This document shows positions 9,856-18,658 of a DNA stretch of 64,000 bases, one piece after another. The DNA is taken from positions 620,001 through 684,000 of the forward strand of contig NZ_JAAVUX010000001.1 of assembly GCF_018449655.1 (NCBI RefSeq), given 5' to 3'. The DNA comes from Pseudomonas sp. dw_358. GTDB lineage: Bacteria; Pseudomonadota; Gammaproteobacteria; Pseudomonadales; Pseudomonadaceae. The notes beneath the pieces are model-generated. The model made no database searches and was not told the origin of the DNA. It saw only the letters and a program-made list of their open reading frames with translations. Position 1 is the first letter of the stretch; each line of letters begins with the position of its first letter. The position numbers and the translations under genes were made by a program.

Positions 9856-10695
9856 TCAGGATTCAGCAATCAACCAATCCAGCGTCCAGCCACCCCGTGT
9901 CTGCCCCAGCAGCTGCGCCAGCCATGGCAGCAGCTCGCGTAACTCCTCTTCCAGCCCCCACGGCGGGTTGGCGATCGCCAGGCCCGAGCCGTTCAGCGAG
10001 TCCGGTGTGTCCACCGGGTGCACCAGCAACTCCACGCGCAACAGCTTCGGCGCACCGCTGCCGGCCAGGTCCTGATAAAAACGCCGCAAGGCGCGAGGGT
10101 CCTTGATCGGGTACCAGATGGCGACCACCGTCTGGCGCATCCGGCTAATGGCTTCCTTCAACGCCTTGGCGCAGCGCTGCAGCTCGTCGAGTTGCTCGAA
10201 GGGGGGATCAATCAGCATCACTGCGCGTTTTTCCGGCACCGGCAGCAGGGCACGCGGCACATGCCAGCCCTCCCCCAGGTGCACGGCGACCCGCGGATCC
10301 TTTTTCATGTTGTCCTTGAGCAACTGACCGTCTTCCGGGTGCTTCTCGTTGAGCAGCACACGATCCTGCTGGCGCATCAGGCGCCGGGACAGCTCTGGCG
10401 AACCGGGGTAGTAACGCAGCTCGCCGTCCGGGTTCATGCGGTTGATCACCCGCAGGTAATCGTCCACCAAGGCAGGGCGATCCGTGGCCTGCCACAAGCG
10501 CCCGATGCCCTCCAGCCATTCACCGGTGCGCGTGGCCTGATCGCCGCGCAGGTCGTAAAGCCCCAGTCCGGCATGGGTGTCCAGGTAGGCAAACGGCTGT
10601 TCCTTGCGCGACATCAGCGCAATCAGCCGGGTCAGGACGAGGTGTTTGAAGACGTCGGCGTGGTTGCCGGCGTGATAGGCGTGACGATAATTCAT
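9856..10695 (-). CDS. rlmJ: 23S rRNA (adenine(2030)-N6)-methyltransferase
   Basis: RlmJ methylates A2030 of 23S rRNA. The product starts [21 protein letters not shown], which is the strongly conserved N-terminus of the RlmJ/YhiR family, and is 279 residues, matching the E. coli enzyme. The motif DPPFEQ (from about residue 160) is the N6-adenine methyltransferase [DNS]PP[YF] signature, and [12 protein letters not shown] forms part of the SAM site. The ATG at 10695 is chosen over an upstream in-frame start because of this N-terminus. It is convergent with msrA and lies downstream of putP on the same strand. Confidence 0.93.
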   Translation of the reverse strand: MNYRHAYHAGNHADVFKHLVLTRLIALMSRKEQPFAYLDTHAGLGLYDLRGDQATRTGEWLEGIGRLWQATDRPALVDDYLRVINRMNPDGELRYYPGSPELSRRLMRQQDRVLLNEKHPEDGQLLKDNMKKDPRVAVHLGEGWHVPRALLPVPEKRAVMLIDPPFEQLDELQRCAKALKEAISRMRQTVVAIWYPIKDPRALRRFYQDLAGSGAPKLLRVELLVHPVDTPDSLNGSGLAIANPPWGLEEELRELLPWLAQLLGQTRGGWTLDWLIAES

Positions 10696-10769
10696 GGCAA
10701 CTCCTGCAAGGCCGGGAAGTTTACCTTGAGCCGACGCACCAGCCAAAGGCCAGCGCGTCGGATGGCGCC

Positions 10770-12278
10770 TCAGCAGTCGGCCTGATAGGCGGTTTCAGCC
10801 GCTTCGAAGCGCTTGACCATATCACCCTCGGGCCGCCCATCCATCCGACTGACCAGGACGATAGACAGCGTGGCGAAGAGGAAGCCTGGAATGATCTCGT
10901 ACAGGCCCAGCAACGCAAACTGCTTCCAGACCAGCACGGTCACCGCGCCCACCACGATCCCTGCCAACGCGCCGTTGCGCGTCATGCCCTTCCACAACAC
11001 CGACAGCAGCACCACCGGGCCGAACGCCGCGCCGAAACCGGCCCAGGCATAACTCACCAGGCCCAGCACACGGTTGGCGGGGTCAGCCGCGATACCAATT
11101 GCCGCGCACGCCACCAGCAGCACCATCGCCCGACCGACCCAGACCAGCTCCTGCGCCCCCGCCTGCTTTCGCAGGAAGACCTTGTAGATGTCCTCGGTCA
11201 GCGCGCTGGAGCAGACCAGCAACTGGGTGCTCAAGGTGCTCATCACCGCCGCCATGATGGCGGACAGCAACACTCCGGCGACCCAGGGATTGAACAGCAG
11301 CTTGGCCATTTCAATGAAGACATGCTCCGGGTTGGCCAGGGTCACGCCCGCGTCTGCTCCCACCGCCGCATACCAGGCGAAGCCGAAAAAGCCCACGGCA
11401 ATGGTGCCGAGCAGGCACAGGATCATCCGGGTCATGGAGATCCGCCGCGCCTTGACGATGGACTTCGCCGAATCGGCAGCCATGAAACGCGTCAGGATGT
11501 GCGGCTGGCCGAAATAGCCCAAGCCCCAGCCCAGCAACGAGATCACGCCGACGAACGTCGCGCCCTTGAGCACATTGAAATGCTCCGGCGAGACTGACTC
11601 GATGGCCAGGAAGGTGGTGTCGACACCACCGGTGGCCAACACCACAATGATCGGCGTCAGGATAAGCGCGAACAGCACCAGCGTAGCTTGCACGGTATCG
11701 GTCCAGCTGACCGCGAGGAACCCGCCGATGAAGGTGTAGGCCACCGTCGCAGCGGCGCCCGCCCAGATTGCAGTGGAGTAAGGCAGGCCGAAGATGGTCT
11801 CGAACAACCATGCGCCCGCCACAACGCCGGAAGCACAATAGAGGGTGAAGAACACCAGAATCACCAGCGCCGAAATCACCCGCAGCAGGCCGCTGTGGTC
11901 ATCGAAGCGCCGCGCCAGGTAGTCGGGCAGCGTCAACGCATCGCCATGATGCTCGGTCTGCACCCGCAGGCGCCCGGCAACCAGACGCCAGTTCAGATAA
12001 GCACCGGCGATCAGGCCGACGGCGATCCAGGCTTCGGACAACCCTGAGAGGTAGATCGCTCCAGGCAAGCCCATCAACAGCCAGCCGCTCATGTCCGAGG
12101 CGCCAGCCGAAAGGGCCGTCACCACACTGCCCAGCCGCCGGCCACCGAGGATGTAGTCGGAGAGGTTGCGGGTGGAGCGGTAGGCGAGCAGACCGATCGC
12201 GACCATTAAAAGGATGTAGATCACAAACGTGATCACGGTTGGATTGCTGGCAAACATAGCCTCAAGCCCCATAGTCAT
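10770..12278 (-). CDS. putP: Sodium/proline symporter
   Basis: PutP imports L-proline with Na+. The product (about 500 residues) is very hydrophobic, with roughly 13 membrane segments and the solute:sodium symporter signature region (YRSTRNLSDYILGGRRLGS near residues 30-50; GWGLGYFGQPHIL near 250). It is divergent from putA across a region with PutA-type operator repeats, so import and catabolism should be co-induced by proline. The start is uncertain: ATGs at 12278, 12272 and 12257 are all in frame and none has a strong ribosome binding site. The first gives 502 residues, equal to E. coli PutP. Confidence 0.94.
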   Translation of the reverse strand: MTMGLEAMFASNPTVITFVIYILLMVAIGLLAYRSTRNLSDYILGGRRLGSVVTALSAGASDMSGWLLMGLPGAIYLSGLSEAWIAVGLIAGAYLNWRLVAGRLRVQTEHHGDALTLPDYLARRFDDHSGLLRVISALVILVFFTLYCASGVVAGAWLFETIFGLPYSTAIWAGAAATVAYTFIGGFLAVSWTDTVQATLVLFALILTPIIVVLATGGVDTTFLAIESVSPEHFNVLKGATFVGVISLLGWGLGYFGQPHILTRFMAADSAKSIVKARRISMTRMILCLLGTIAVGFFGFAWYAAVGADAGVTLANPEHVFIEMAKLLFNPWVAGVLLSAIMAAVMSTLSTQLLVCSSALTEDIYKVFLRKQAGAQELVWVGRAMVLLVACAAIGIAADPANRVLGLVSYAWAGFGAAFGPVVLLSVLWKGMTRNGALAGIVVGAVTVLVWKQFALLGLYEIIPGFLFATLSIVLVSRMDGRPEGDMVKRFEAAETAYQADC

Positions 12279-12303
12279 TATTATCGGGAGCAACCCGGAA
12301 ACC

Positions 12304-12354
12304 GGTTGCACCAAGCAGGGGCATCCTAGGAGTACCTTCATTTGAGGTGCAACC
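12304..12354. promoter_or_regulatory. PutA operator candidates, putP side (inverted pair)
   Basis: GGTTGCACC at 12304-12312 and its reverse complement at 12346-12354 lie 26-76 nt upstream of the putP start, where a bound repressor would block its promoter. Confidence 0.7.
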
Positions 12355-12522
12355 AGAAACAGAGCGGCGGCCGCGCTGAAAGCCTGATAGATTGCGACAA
12401 GAAATTACAGTCACATTTTGGCGCACAAACCCCGGATTTATTGGCCTTCGCACCAGCAAAGAGCAGAGCTTTCCTATTGCCATTTCCACCCATTACCGCT
12501 CATGAAATAAGTTCAAATAACT

Positions 12523-12541
12523 GGTTGCACCTGGTTGCACC
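12523..12541 (+). promoter_or_regulatory. PutA operator candidates, putA side (direct pair)
   Basis: Two GGTTGCACC copies start exactly 10 bp apart, about one helical turn, so two ribbon-helix-helix dimers could bind the same DNA face side by side. They lie 72-90 nt upstream of the putA start codon. Confidence 0.72.
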
Positions 12542-12612
12542 CATGTTCACCTCGGGATAACCTTGCGTCAGCTGATGCCACCCGATCGAGTGGCTTTGAT
12601 GAGGATAAGAAA

Positions 12613-15600
12613 TTGGCGACCACCACCCTTGGGGTCAAACTTGACGACCCGACTCGCGATCGTTTGAAGGCCGCGGCTCACTCCATCGACCGCACGCCGC
12701 ACTGGCTGATCAAGCAGGCGATTTTCAACTACCTCGAGAAACTCGAGGGTGGCGCGACACTGTCCGATCTCAACGGTATGGGCGACAAGACCGCCGAAGA
12801 AATCGGCGAGATCCTGGCCGACCCGACGCATCAATGCTTCCTCGAATTTGCCGAGAGCATTCTCCCGCAGTCGGTGCTGCGCGCGGCCATCACCGGCGCC
12901 TACCGTCGTCCCGAGCAGGAAGTGGTGCCGATGCTGCTGGAGCAGGCACGCCTGCCCGTGGCCATGGCCGAAGCCACCCACAAGCTGGCCGCCGGCATTG
13001 CCGAAAAGCTGCGCAACCAGAAGAGCGCTGGCGGCCGGGCCGGTATTGTCCAGGGCCTGCTGCAGGAATTCTCCCTGAGCTCCCAGGAAGGCGTGGCCCT
13101 GATGTGCCTCGCCGAAGCCCTGCTGCGTATCCCGGACAAGGGCACCCGCGACGCCCTGATCCGCGACAAGATCAGCACGGGCAACTGGCACCCGCACCTG
13201 GGCAACAGCCCGTCGCTGTTCGTCAACGCCGCCACTTGGGGCCTGCTGCTGACCGGCAAGCTGGTCTCGACCCACAACGAAACCGGCCTGACCTCGTCCC
13301 TCTCGCGCATCATCGGCAAGAGCGGCGAGCCGATGATCCGCAAAGGCGTCGACATGGCCATGCGCCTGATGGGCGAGCAGTTCGTCACCGGCGAGACCAT
13401 CGCCGAAGCCCTGGCCAACGCCAGCCGCTTCGAGAGCAAGGGCTTTCGCTACTCCTACGACATGCTCGGCGAAGCGGCACTGACCGAGCACGACGCACAG
13501 AAGTACCTGGCGTCCTACGAGCAGGCGATCCACTCCATCGGCAAGGCCTCCCATGGCCGCGGCATCTATGAAGGTCCGGGCATCTCCATCAAGCTCTCGG
13601 CCCTGCACCCGCGCTACAGCCGCGCCCAGTACGAGCGCGTGATGAGCGAACTGTACCCGCGCCTGCTGTCGCTGACCCTGCTGGCCAAGCAATACGACAT
13701 CGGCCTGAACATCGACGCCGAGGAAGCCGACCGCCTGGAGCTGTCCCTGGACCTGCTCGAACGCTTGTGCTTCGAGCCGCAACTGACTGGCTGGAACGGC
13801 ATCGGCTTCGTCATCCAGGCCTACCAGAAGCGTTGCCCGTACGTGATCGATTGCGTCATCGACCTGGCGCGCCGCAGCCGCCACCGCCTGATGATCCGCC
13901 TGGTGAAAGGCGCATACTGGGACAGCGAGATCAAGCGCGCCCAGGTCGAAGGCCTGGAAGGCTACCCGGTGTATACCCGCAAGGTGTACACCGACGTGTC
14001 CTACATTGCCTGCGCCCGCAAGCTGCTGTCGGTGCCGGAAGTCATCTACCCGCAGTTCGCCACCCACAACGCCCACACCCTGGCGGCCATCTACCATATT
14101 GCCGGGCAGAACTATTACCCCGGTCAGTACGAGTTCCAGTGCCTGCACGGCATGGGTGAACCGCTCTACGAGCAGGTGGTGGGCAAGGTTGCCGATGGCA
14201 AGCTGAACCGACCGTGCCGGGTCTATGCCCCCGTCGGGACTCACGAAACCCTGCTGGCCTACCTGGTGCGCCGACTGCTGGAAAACGGCGCCAACACCTC
14301 GTTCGTCAACCGCATCGCCGACCAGTCGATCTCCATCCAGGAGCTGGTGGCCGATCCGGTGGCAACTATCGAGAAGATGGCCACCCAGGAAGGTGGCTTC
14401 GGCCTGCCCCACCCGCGTATCCCGCTGCCTCGCGACCTCTATGGGCCGGAACGTGCCAACTCGGCCGGCATCGACCTGGCCAACGAACACCGCCTGGCCT
14501 CGCTGTCGTCGGCCCTGCTGGCCACCGCTCATAACGACTGGAAAGCCGGCCCGATGCTGGGCTGCGCTGCCAGCGAAGGTACGGCCCAGCCGGTTCTCAA
14601 CCCGTCCGACCTGCGCGATGTGGTCGGTCACGTTCAGGAAGCCACGGTCGACGATGTCGACCACGCCATGCTCAGCGCCTTGAGCGCCGGGCCGATCTGG
14701 CAGGCGACCCCGCCCGCCGAGCGGGCCGCGATTCTGGAGCGCGCTGCCGACCTGATGGAAGCCGAAATCCAGCCGCTGATGGGCCTGTTGGCTCGCGAAG
14801 CAGGCAAGACCTTCGCCAACGCCATCGCCGAAGTGCGCGAAGCCGTGGACTTCCTGCGTTACTACGCGGTACAGGCGCGTAACGACTTCAGCAACGACGC
14901 CCACCGCCCGCTGGGCCCCGTGGTGTGCATCAGCCCGTGGAACTTCCCGCTGGCGATCTTCAGCGGCCAGGTCGCGGCCGCCTTGGCCGCCGGTAACCCG
15001 GTGCTGGCCAAACCGGCAGAACAGACCCCGCTGGTGGCGGCCCAGGCCGTGCGTCTTCTGCTGGAAGCAGGCATCCCTGAAGGCGTGGTGCAATTGCTGC
15101 CTGGCCGTGGCGAGACCGTGGGTGCCCGCCTGGTCGCCGACGAGCGTGTCAAAGGCGTGATGTTCACGGGCTCCACCGAGGTCGCCCGCCTGCTGCAACG
15201 TAATATCGCCGGCCGCCTCGACAACTTCGGCCGTCCGATCCCGCTGATTGCCGAGACCGGCGGGCAGAACGCCATGATCGTCGACTCGTCGGCGCTGACC
15301 GAACAGGTGGTGATCGACGTCGTCTCCTCGGCGTTCGACAGTGCCGGCCAGCGCTGCTCGGCCCTGCGCGTGCTGTGCCTGCAGGAAGACTCCGCCGACC
15401 GCGTGATCGAGATGCTCAAGGGCGCCATGGCCGAAGCACGCCTGGGCAACCCCGAACGCCTGAACGTGGACATCGGCCCGGTGATCGACGCCGAAGCCAA
15501 GGCCGGCATCGAGAAACACATCCAGGCCATGCGCGACAAGGGCCGCACCGTTTACCAAATGGCCATTGCCGACAGCGAAGAAATCAAGCGCGGCACCTAC

Positions 15601-16566
15601 GTGATGCCGACCCTGATCGAGCTGGAAAGCTTCGACGAACTGCAACGGGAAATCTTCGGCCCGGTGCTGCACGTGGTGCGCTACAAGCGCCGCGAGCTGG
15701 ACCAGTTGATTGGCCAGATCAACGCCTCGGGCTACGGCCTGACCCTGGGCGTGCACACCCGCATCGACGAGACCATCGCCAAGGTCATCGACAACGTCAA
15801 CGCCGGCAACGTCTACATCAACCGCAACATCGTCGGCGCCGTGGTCGGCGTACAGCCGTTCGGCGGTGAAGGCCTGTCGGGCACCGGCCCTAAAGCCGGC
15901 GGCCCGCTGTACCTGTACCGGCTGCTGTCGACTTGCCCGGCAGACAGCATCAGCCAGGCCTTCCTGCGCACCGACGGCAGCATTGCGCCGGACGTACGTC
16001 TGCGCGACGCCATGGCCAAGCCATTGCAAGCCCTGCAAGCCTGGGCACAGAGCAATCAGCAAAACGCTCTGGATGAAGTCTGCCAGCAGTTTGCCCAGCA
16101 GTCGCAAAGCGGGATCAGCCGCCTGCTCACCGGCCCGACCGGCGAGCGCAACAGCTATTCGATCCTGCCACGCGAGCACGTGCTCTGCCTGGCCGAGGTC
16201 GAAGCCGACCTGCTGACTCAACTGGCTGCCGTTCTGGCCGTTGGCAGCAGCGCCGTATGGCCGGACAGCGAGCTGGGCAAGACCCTGCGCGGGCGCCTGC
16301 CGAAAGAGGTACAAGCGCGCATCCAGCTGGTCAGCGACTGGAACAAGGATGAGGTGGTGTTCGACGCCGTCCTGCACCACGGCGACTCTGATCAGCTGCG
16401 CGGTGTGTGCCAGCAGATCGCCCAGCGTGGCGGTGCCATCGTTGGCGTGCAGGGCCTGTCTCAAGGCGAAACGGCCATTGCGCTGGAACGCTTGGTGATC
16501 GAGCGCGCCTTGAGCGTCAACACCGCGGCAGCAGGTGGCAACGCCAGCCTGATGACCATCGGCTAA
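12613..16566 (+). CDS. putA: Trifunctional PutA: transcriptional repressor, proline dehydrogenase, L-glutamate-gamma-semialdehyde dehydrogenase
   Basis: PutA oxidises proline to glutamate in two steps and, in this trifunctional form, represses put genes when proline is low. The 1317-residue product has an N-terminal ribbon-helix-helix domain (residues 1-47, TTTLGVKLDD then a helix ending in YLEKLE). A FAD-dependent proline dehydrogenase barrel follows (about 190-560; KGAYWDSEIKRAQ motif), then an aldehyde dehydrogenase domain (about 650-1130) with the catalytic cysteine in SAGQRCSALR and the glutamate in AETGGQNAMI. A C-terminal domain ends the protein. The start is a TTG with GAGGA seven bases upstream; it restores the conserved N-terminus, whereas upstream ATGs add sequence absent from the family. 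A 1343-codon open frame on the opposite strand is a codon-usage shadow. Confidence 0.97.
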   Translation: MATTTLGVKLDDPTRDRLKAAAHSIDRTPHWLIKQAIFNYLEKLEGGATLSDLNGMGDKTAEEIGEILADPTHQCFLEFAESILPQSVLRAAITGAYRRPEQEVVPMLLEQARLPVAMAEATHKLAAGIAEKLRNQKSAGGRAGIVQGLLQEFSLSSQEGVALMCLAEALLRIPDKGTRDALIRDKISTGNWHPHLGNSPSLFVNAATWGLLLTGKLVSTHNETGLTSSLSRIIGKSGEPMIRKGVDMAMRLMGEQFVTGETIAEALANASRFESKGFRYSYDMLGEAALTEHDAQKYLASYEQAIHSIGKASHGRGIYEGPGISIKLSALHPRYSRAQYERVMSELYPRLLSLTLLAKQYDIGLNIDAEEADRLELSLDLLERLCFEPQLTGWNGIGFVIQAYQKRCPYVIDCVIDLARRSRHRLMIRLVKGAYWDSEIKRAQVEGLEGYPVYTRKVYTDVSYIACARKLLSVPEVIYPQFATHNAHTLAAIYHIAGQNYYPGQYEFQCLHGMGEPLYEQVVGKVADGKLNRPCRVYAPVGTHETLLAYLVRRLLENGANTSFVNRIADQSISIQELVADPVATIEKMATQEGGFGLPHPRIPLPRDLYGPERANSAGIDLANEHRLASLSSALLATAHNDWKAGPMLGCAASEGTAQPVLNPSDLRDVVGHVQEATVDDVDHAMLSALSAGPIWQATPPAERAAILERAADLMEAEIQPLMGLLAREAGKTFANAIAEVREAVDFLRYYAVQARNDFSNDAHRPLGPVVCISPWNFPLAIFSGQVAAALAAGNPVLAKPAEQTPLVAAQAVRLLLEAGIPEGVVQLLPGRGETVGARLVADERVKGVMFTGSTEVARLLQRNIAGRLDNFGRPIPLIAETGGQNAMIVDSSALTEQVVIDVVSSAFDSAGQRCSALRVLCLQEDSADRVIEMLKGAMAEARLGNPERLNVDIGPVIDAEAKAGIEKHIQAMRDKGRTVYQMAIADSEEIKRGTYVMPTLIELESFDELQREIFGPVLHVVRYKRRELDQLIGQINASGYGLTLGVHTRIDETIAKVIDNVNAGNVYINRNIVGAVVGVQPFGGEGLSGTGPKAGGPLYLYRLLSTCPADSISQAFLRTDGSIAPDVRLRDAMAKPLQALQAWAQSNQQNALDEVCQQFAQQSQSGISRLLTGPTGERNSYSILPREHVLCLAEVEADLLTQLAAVLAVGSSAVWPDSELGKTLRGRLPKEVQARIQLVSDWNKDEVVFDAVLHHGDSDQLRGVCQQIAQRGGAIVGVQGLSQGETAIALERLVIERALSVNTAAAGGNASLMTIG

Positions 16567-16583
16567 GGGCTTTGTAACAGCCA

Positions 16584-16641
16584 ACGCCTGCCCCACCATC
16601 CCTCGCCATCACGGCGACAAATGATGGTGGGTGCCAGGCGT
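16584..16641 (+). other. Long imperfect hairpin after putA
   Basis: ACGCCTG (16584-16590) pairs with CAGGCGT (16635-16641), and CCACCATC (16593-16600) pairs with GATGGTGG (16623-16630), around a 22-nt loop. It begins 18 nt after the putA stop and has no T run. It may mark the putA transcript end or protect it. Confidence 0.5.
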
Positions 16642-16687
16642 ACGTCCTTGTACTCTCGGCGGATCCTCTACTGCCGGAGCCCGACCT

Positions 16688-18490
16688 ATGCCACAGACGC
16701 TGCTCTGCCCGCGCAACCTGGCGTTCGAACTGTACGAGGTGCTCGACGCCCAGGCCTTGACTGAACGCGAGCGGTTCGCCGAGCACAGCCGCGAAACCTT
16801 CGATGCCGCCATCGCCACTGCGCGACGGATTGCCGAAGACCTGTTCGCCCCCCACAACCGCAAAGCCGACGAAAACGAGCCACGCTACGAAAATGGCGAG
16901 GCGTTGCTGATCCCCGAGGTCAAGGTCGCCGTCGACGGGTTTCTGCAGGCCGGTTTCCTCAACGCCACTCGGGATTTCGAGGCCGGCGGCATGCAGCTGC
17001 CGACCCTGTTGTCCCAAGCCTGCTTTGCCCACTTCCAGGCCGCCAACGTTGGCACCACGGCCTACCCATTCCTGACCATGGGTGCGGCCAACCTGATCGA
17101 AACGTTCGGTACCGAGGCGCAGAAACGCCGCTTTCTGCACCCGATGATCGAGGGCCGGTTCTTCGGCACCATGGCCTTGACCGAGCCCCATGCCGGCTCG
17201 TCCCTGGCCGATATCCGCACCCGGGCCGAACCCTTTGGTGACGGCAGCTACCGGTTGCGTGGCAACAAGATCTTCATTTCCGGCGGCGACCACTCTCTGG
17301 CCGAAAACATCGTCCACCTGGTACTGGCCAAGCTGCCGGACGCGCCGGCCGGGGTCAAAGGCATCTCGCTGTTCATCGTGCCCAAGTTTCTGGTCAACGA
17401 CGACGCCAGCCTGGGCCCCCGCAACGATGTACTGCTGGCCGGCCTGTTCCACAAGATGGGCTGGCGCGGCACCACCTCGACCGCGTTGAACTTCGGCGAC
17501 AACAGCGAGTGCGTCGGCTACCTGCTTGGCCAGCCCCATCAAGGCATGGCCTGTATGTTTCAAATGATGAACGAAGCACGCATCGGCGTCGGCCTCGGCG
17601 CCGTGATGCTCGGCTATGCCGGCTACCTCTATTCCCTGGACTATGCCCGCCAACGCCCACAGGGCCGCCTGCCCGACAACAAGGACCCGGCCACTCGCCC
17701 GGTAGCGATCATCGAGCACGCGGACATCCGGCGCCTGTTACTGACGCAAAAGGCCTACGTAGAAGGCGCCTTCGACCTCGCCTTGTACGCGGCTCGGCTG
17801 TTCGATGACAGTCAAACCGCCCCCGCCCCTGACGTCCGGGACCAGGCTCGGCAACTGCTGGACCTGCTGACGCCCATCGTCAAATCGTGGCCATCGGAGT
17901 ACTGCCTCAAAGCCAACGAACTGGCCATCCAGGTGCTCGGCGGCCACGGCTACACCCGCGAGTATCCAGTGGAGCAGTACTACCGTGACAACCGCCTCAA
18001 TCCCATCCATGAAGGCACCCACGGCATCCAGTCCCTCGACCTGCTGGGACGCAAACTTGGGCAGAACGGCGGCGCCGGGCTCAAGTTGCTGCTCAAGGCC
18101 ATGTCTCAGACCTGCCAACGCTCGTTGCCCTTCGAGGGGCTGGCGGCGCTGCGCACACCTCTGGAACGGCTGATCAATGCCCTGCAGAAAGTGACCCTCG
18201 AACTGCTGGGCGACCTTGCCCAGGGGCAGGTCACCCGCGCTTTGGCCAACTCGGCGCTGTACCTGAAAGTGTTTGGCCACACCGTCATCGGCTGGCGCTG
18301 GCTGGAGCAAGCCATCCATGCCGAACAGGGCCTGACGCAGGGCGATGCGGCGGATGAGGATTTCTACCGGGGCAAGTTGCAGGCTGCGCGGTATTTTCTG
18401 ACGTGGGAAGTGCCCGCTTGTCATCATGAGCTGACGCTACTGCAGGCGCGGGATGATGTGTGCCTGGGGGCCCGGGCGCAATGGTTTTGA
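16688..18490 (+). CDS. Acyl-CoA dehydrogenase with C-terminal extension
   Basis: The 600-residue FAD enzyme should introduce a trans-2 double bond into an acyl-CoA in beta-oxidation. N-terminal, middle (MALTEPHAGSSLADI near residue 160) and C-terminal acyl-CoA dehydrogenase domains are seen, with RIGVGLGAVMLGYAGY and VLGGHGYTREYPVEQYYRD. The EGTHGIQ motif near residue 443 probably carries the catalytic glutamate, as in large FadE5-like enzymes. About 130 extra C-terminal residues match the acyl-CoA dehydrogenase C-terminal-like domain. The ATG at 16688 follows CGGAG and is preferred over a start at 16631. The substrate chain length cannot be read from sequence. Confidence 0.88.
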   Translation: MPQTLLCPRNLAFELYEVLDAQALTERERFAEHSRETFDAAIATARRIAEDLFAPHNRKADENEPRYENGEALLIPEVKVAVDGFLQAGFLNATRDFEAGGMQLPTLLSQACFAHFQAANVGTTAYPFLTMGAANLIETFGTEAQKRRFLHPMIEGRFFGTMALTEPHAGSSLADIRTRAEPFGDGSYRLRGNKIFISGGDHSLAENIVHLVLAKLPDAPAGVKGISLFIVPKFLVNDDASLGPRNDVLLAGLFHKMGWRGTTSTALNFGDNSECVGYLLGQPHQGMACMFQMMNEARIGVGLGAVMLGYAGYLYSLDYARQRPQGRLPDNKDPATRPVAIIEHADIRRLLLTQKAYVEGAFDLALYAARLFDDSQTAPAPDVRDQARQLLDLLTPIVKSWPSEYCLKANELAIQVLGGHGYTREYPVEQYYRDNRLNPIHEGTHGIQSLDLLGRKLGQNGGAGLKLLLKAMSQTCQRSLPFEGLAALRTPLERLINALQKVTLELLGDLAQGQVTRALANSALYLKVFGHTVIGWRWLEQAIHAEQGLTQGDAADEDFYRGKLQAARYFLTWEVPACHHELTLLQARDDVCLGARAQWF

Positions 18491-18547
18491 GCGACGGCCC
18501 TCTCGTCAAGACTTACCGCCCATTGGCTGCCCCTCTTTGAAACCTTT

Positions 18548-18578
18548 TTGACAGTGATACATTTCAGCAGGTTAGAAT
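18548..18578 (+). promoter_or_regulatory. Sigma-70-like promoter upstream of the K+/H+ antiporter gene
   Basis: A perfect -35 box TTGACA (18548-18553) is followed after 19 bp by TAGAAT (18573-18578), about 80 nt before the TTG start. The spacer is longer than ideal. Confidence 0.45.
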
Positions 18579-18658
18579 CCCTTGGCACGCTGGGTGCATA
18601 CGCTCCAATGAATGGAGCCCTTCCCAGCGCCTTGCCTTTTCTCTAGGGAGTACTGCCT

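Larger units (their letters stand above)
12279..12612. promoter_or_regulatory. putP-putA divergent control region
   Basis: This 334-nt non-coding region separates the divergent proline genes. It contains four exact copies of the 9-mer GGTTGCACC: two as an inverted pair near putP (12304-12312 and 12346-12354) and two as a direct pair 10 bp apart upstream of putA (12523-12531 and 12533-12541). The core GTTGCA is the published recognition hexamer of E. coli PutA. A putA ribosome binding site GAGGA is at 12601-12605. Confidence 0.8.

Noticed and set aside
12568..16599. Open reading frame of 1343 codons on the minus strand opposite putA
   Set aside because: It mirrors putA almost exactly, has no family features, and arises from the GC-rich third positions of putA. 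The same holds for the long antisense frames opposite aceE (1302-3866), aceF (3842-5872), gltB (35070-37670 and 33195-34880) and phaZ-phaC2 (61030-63648).
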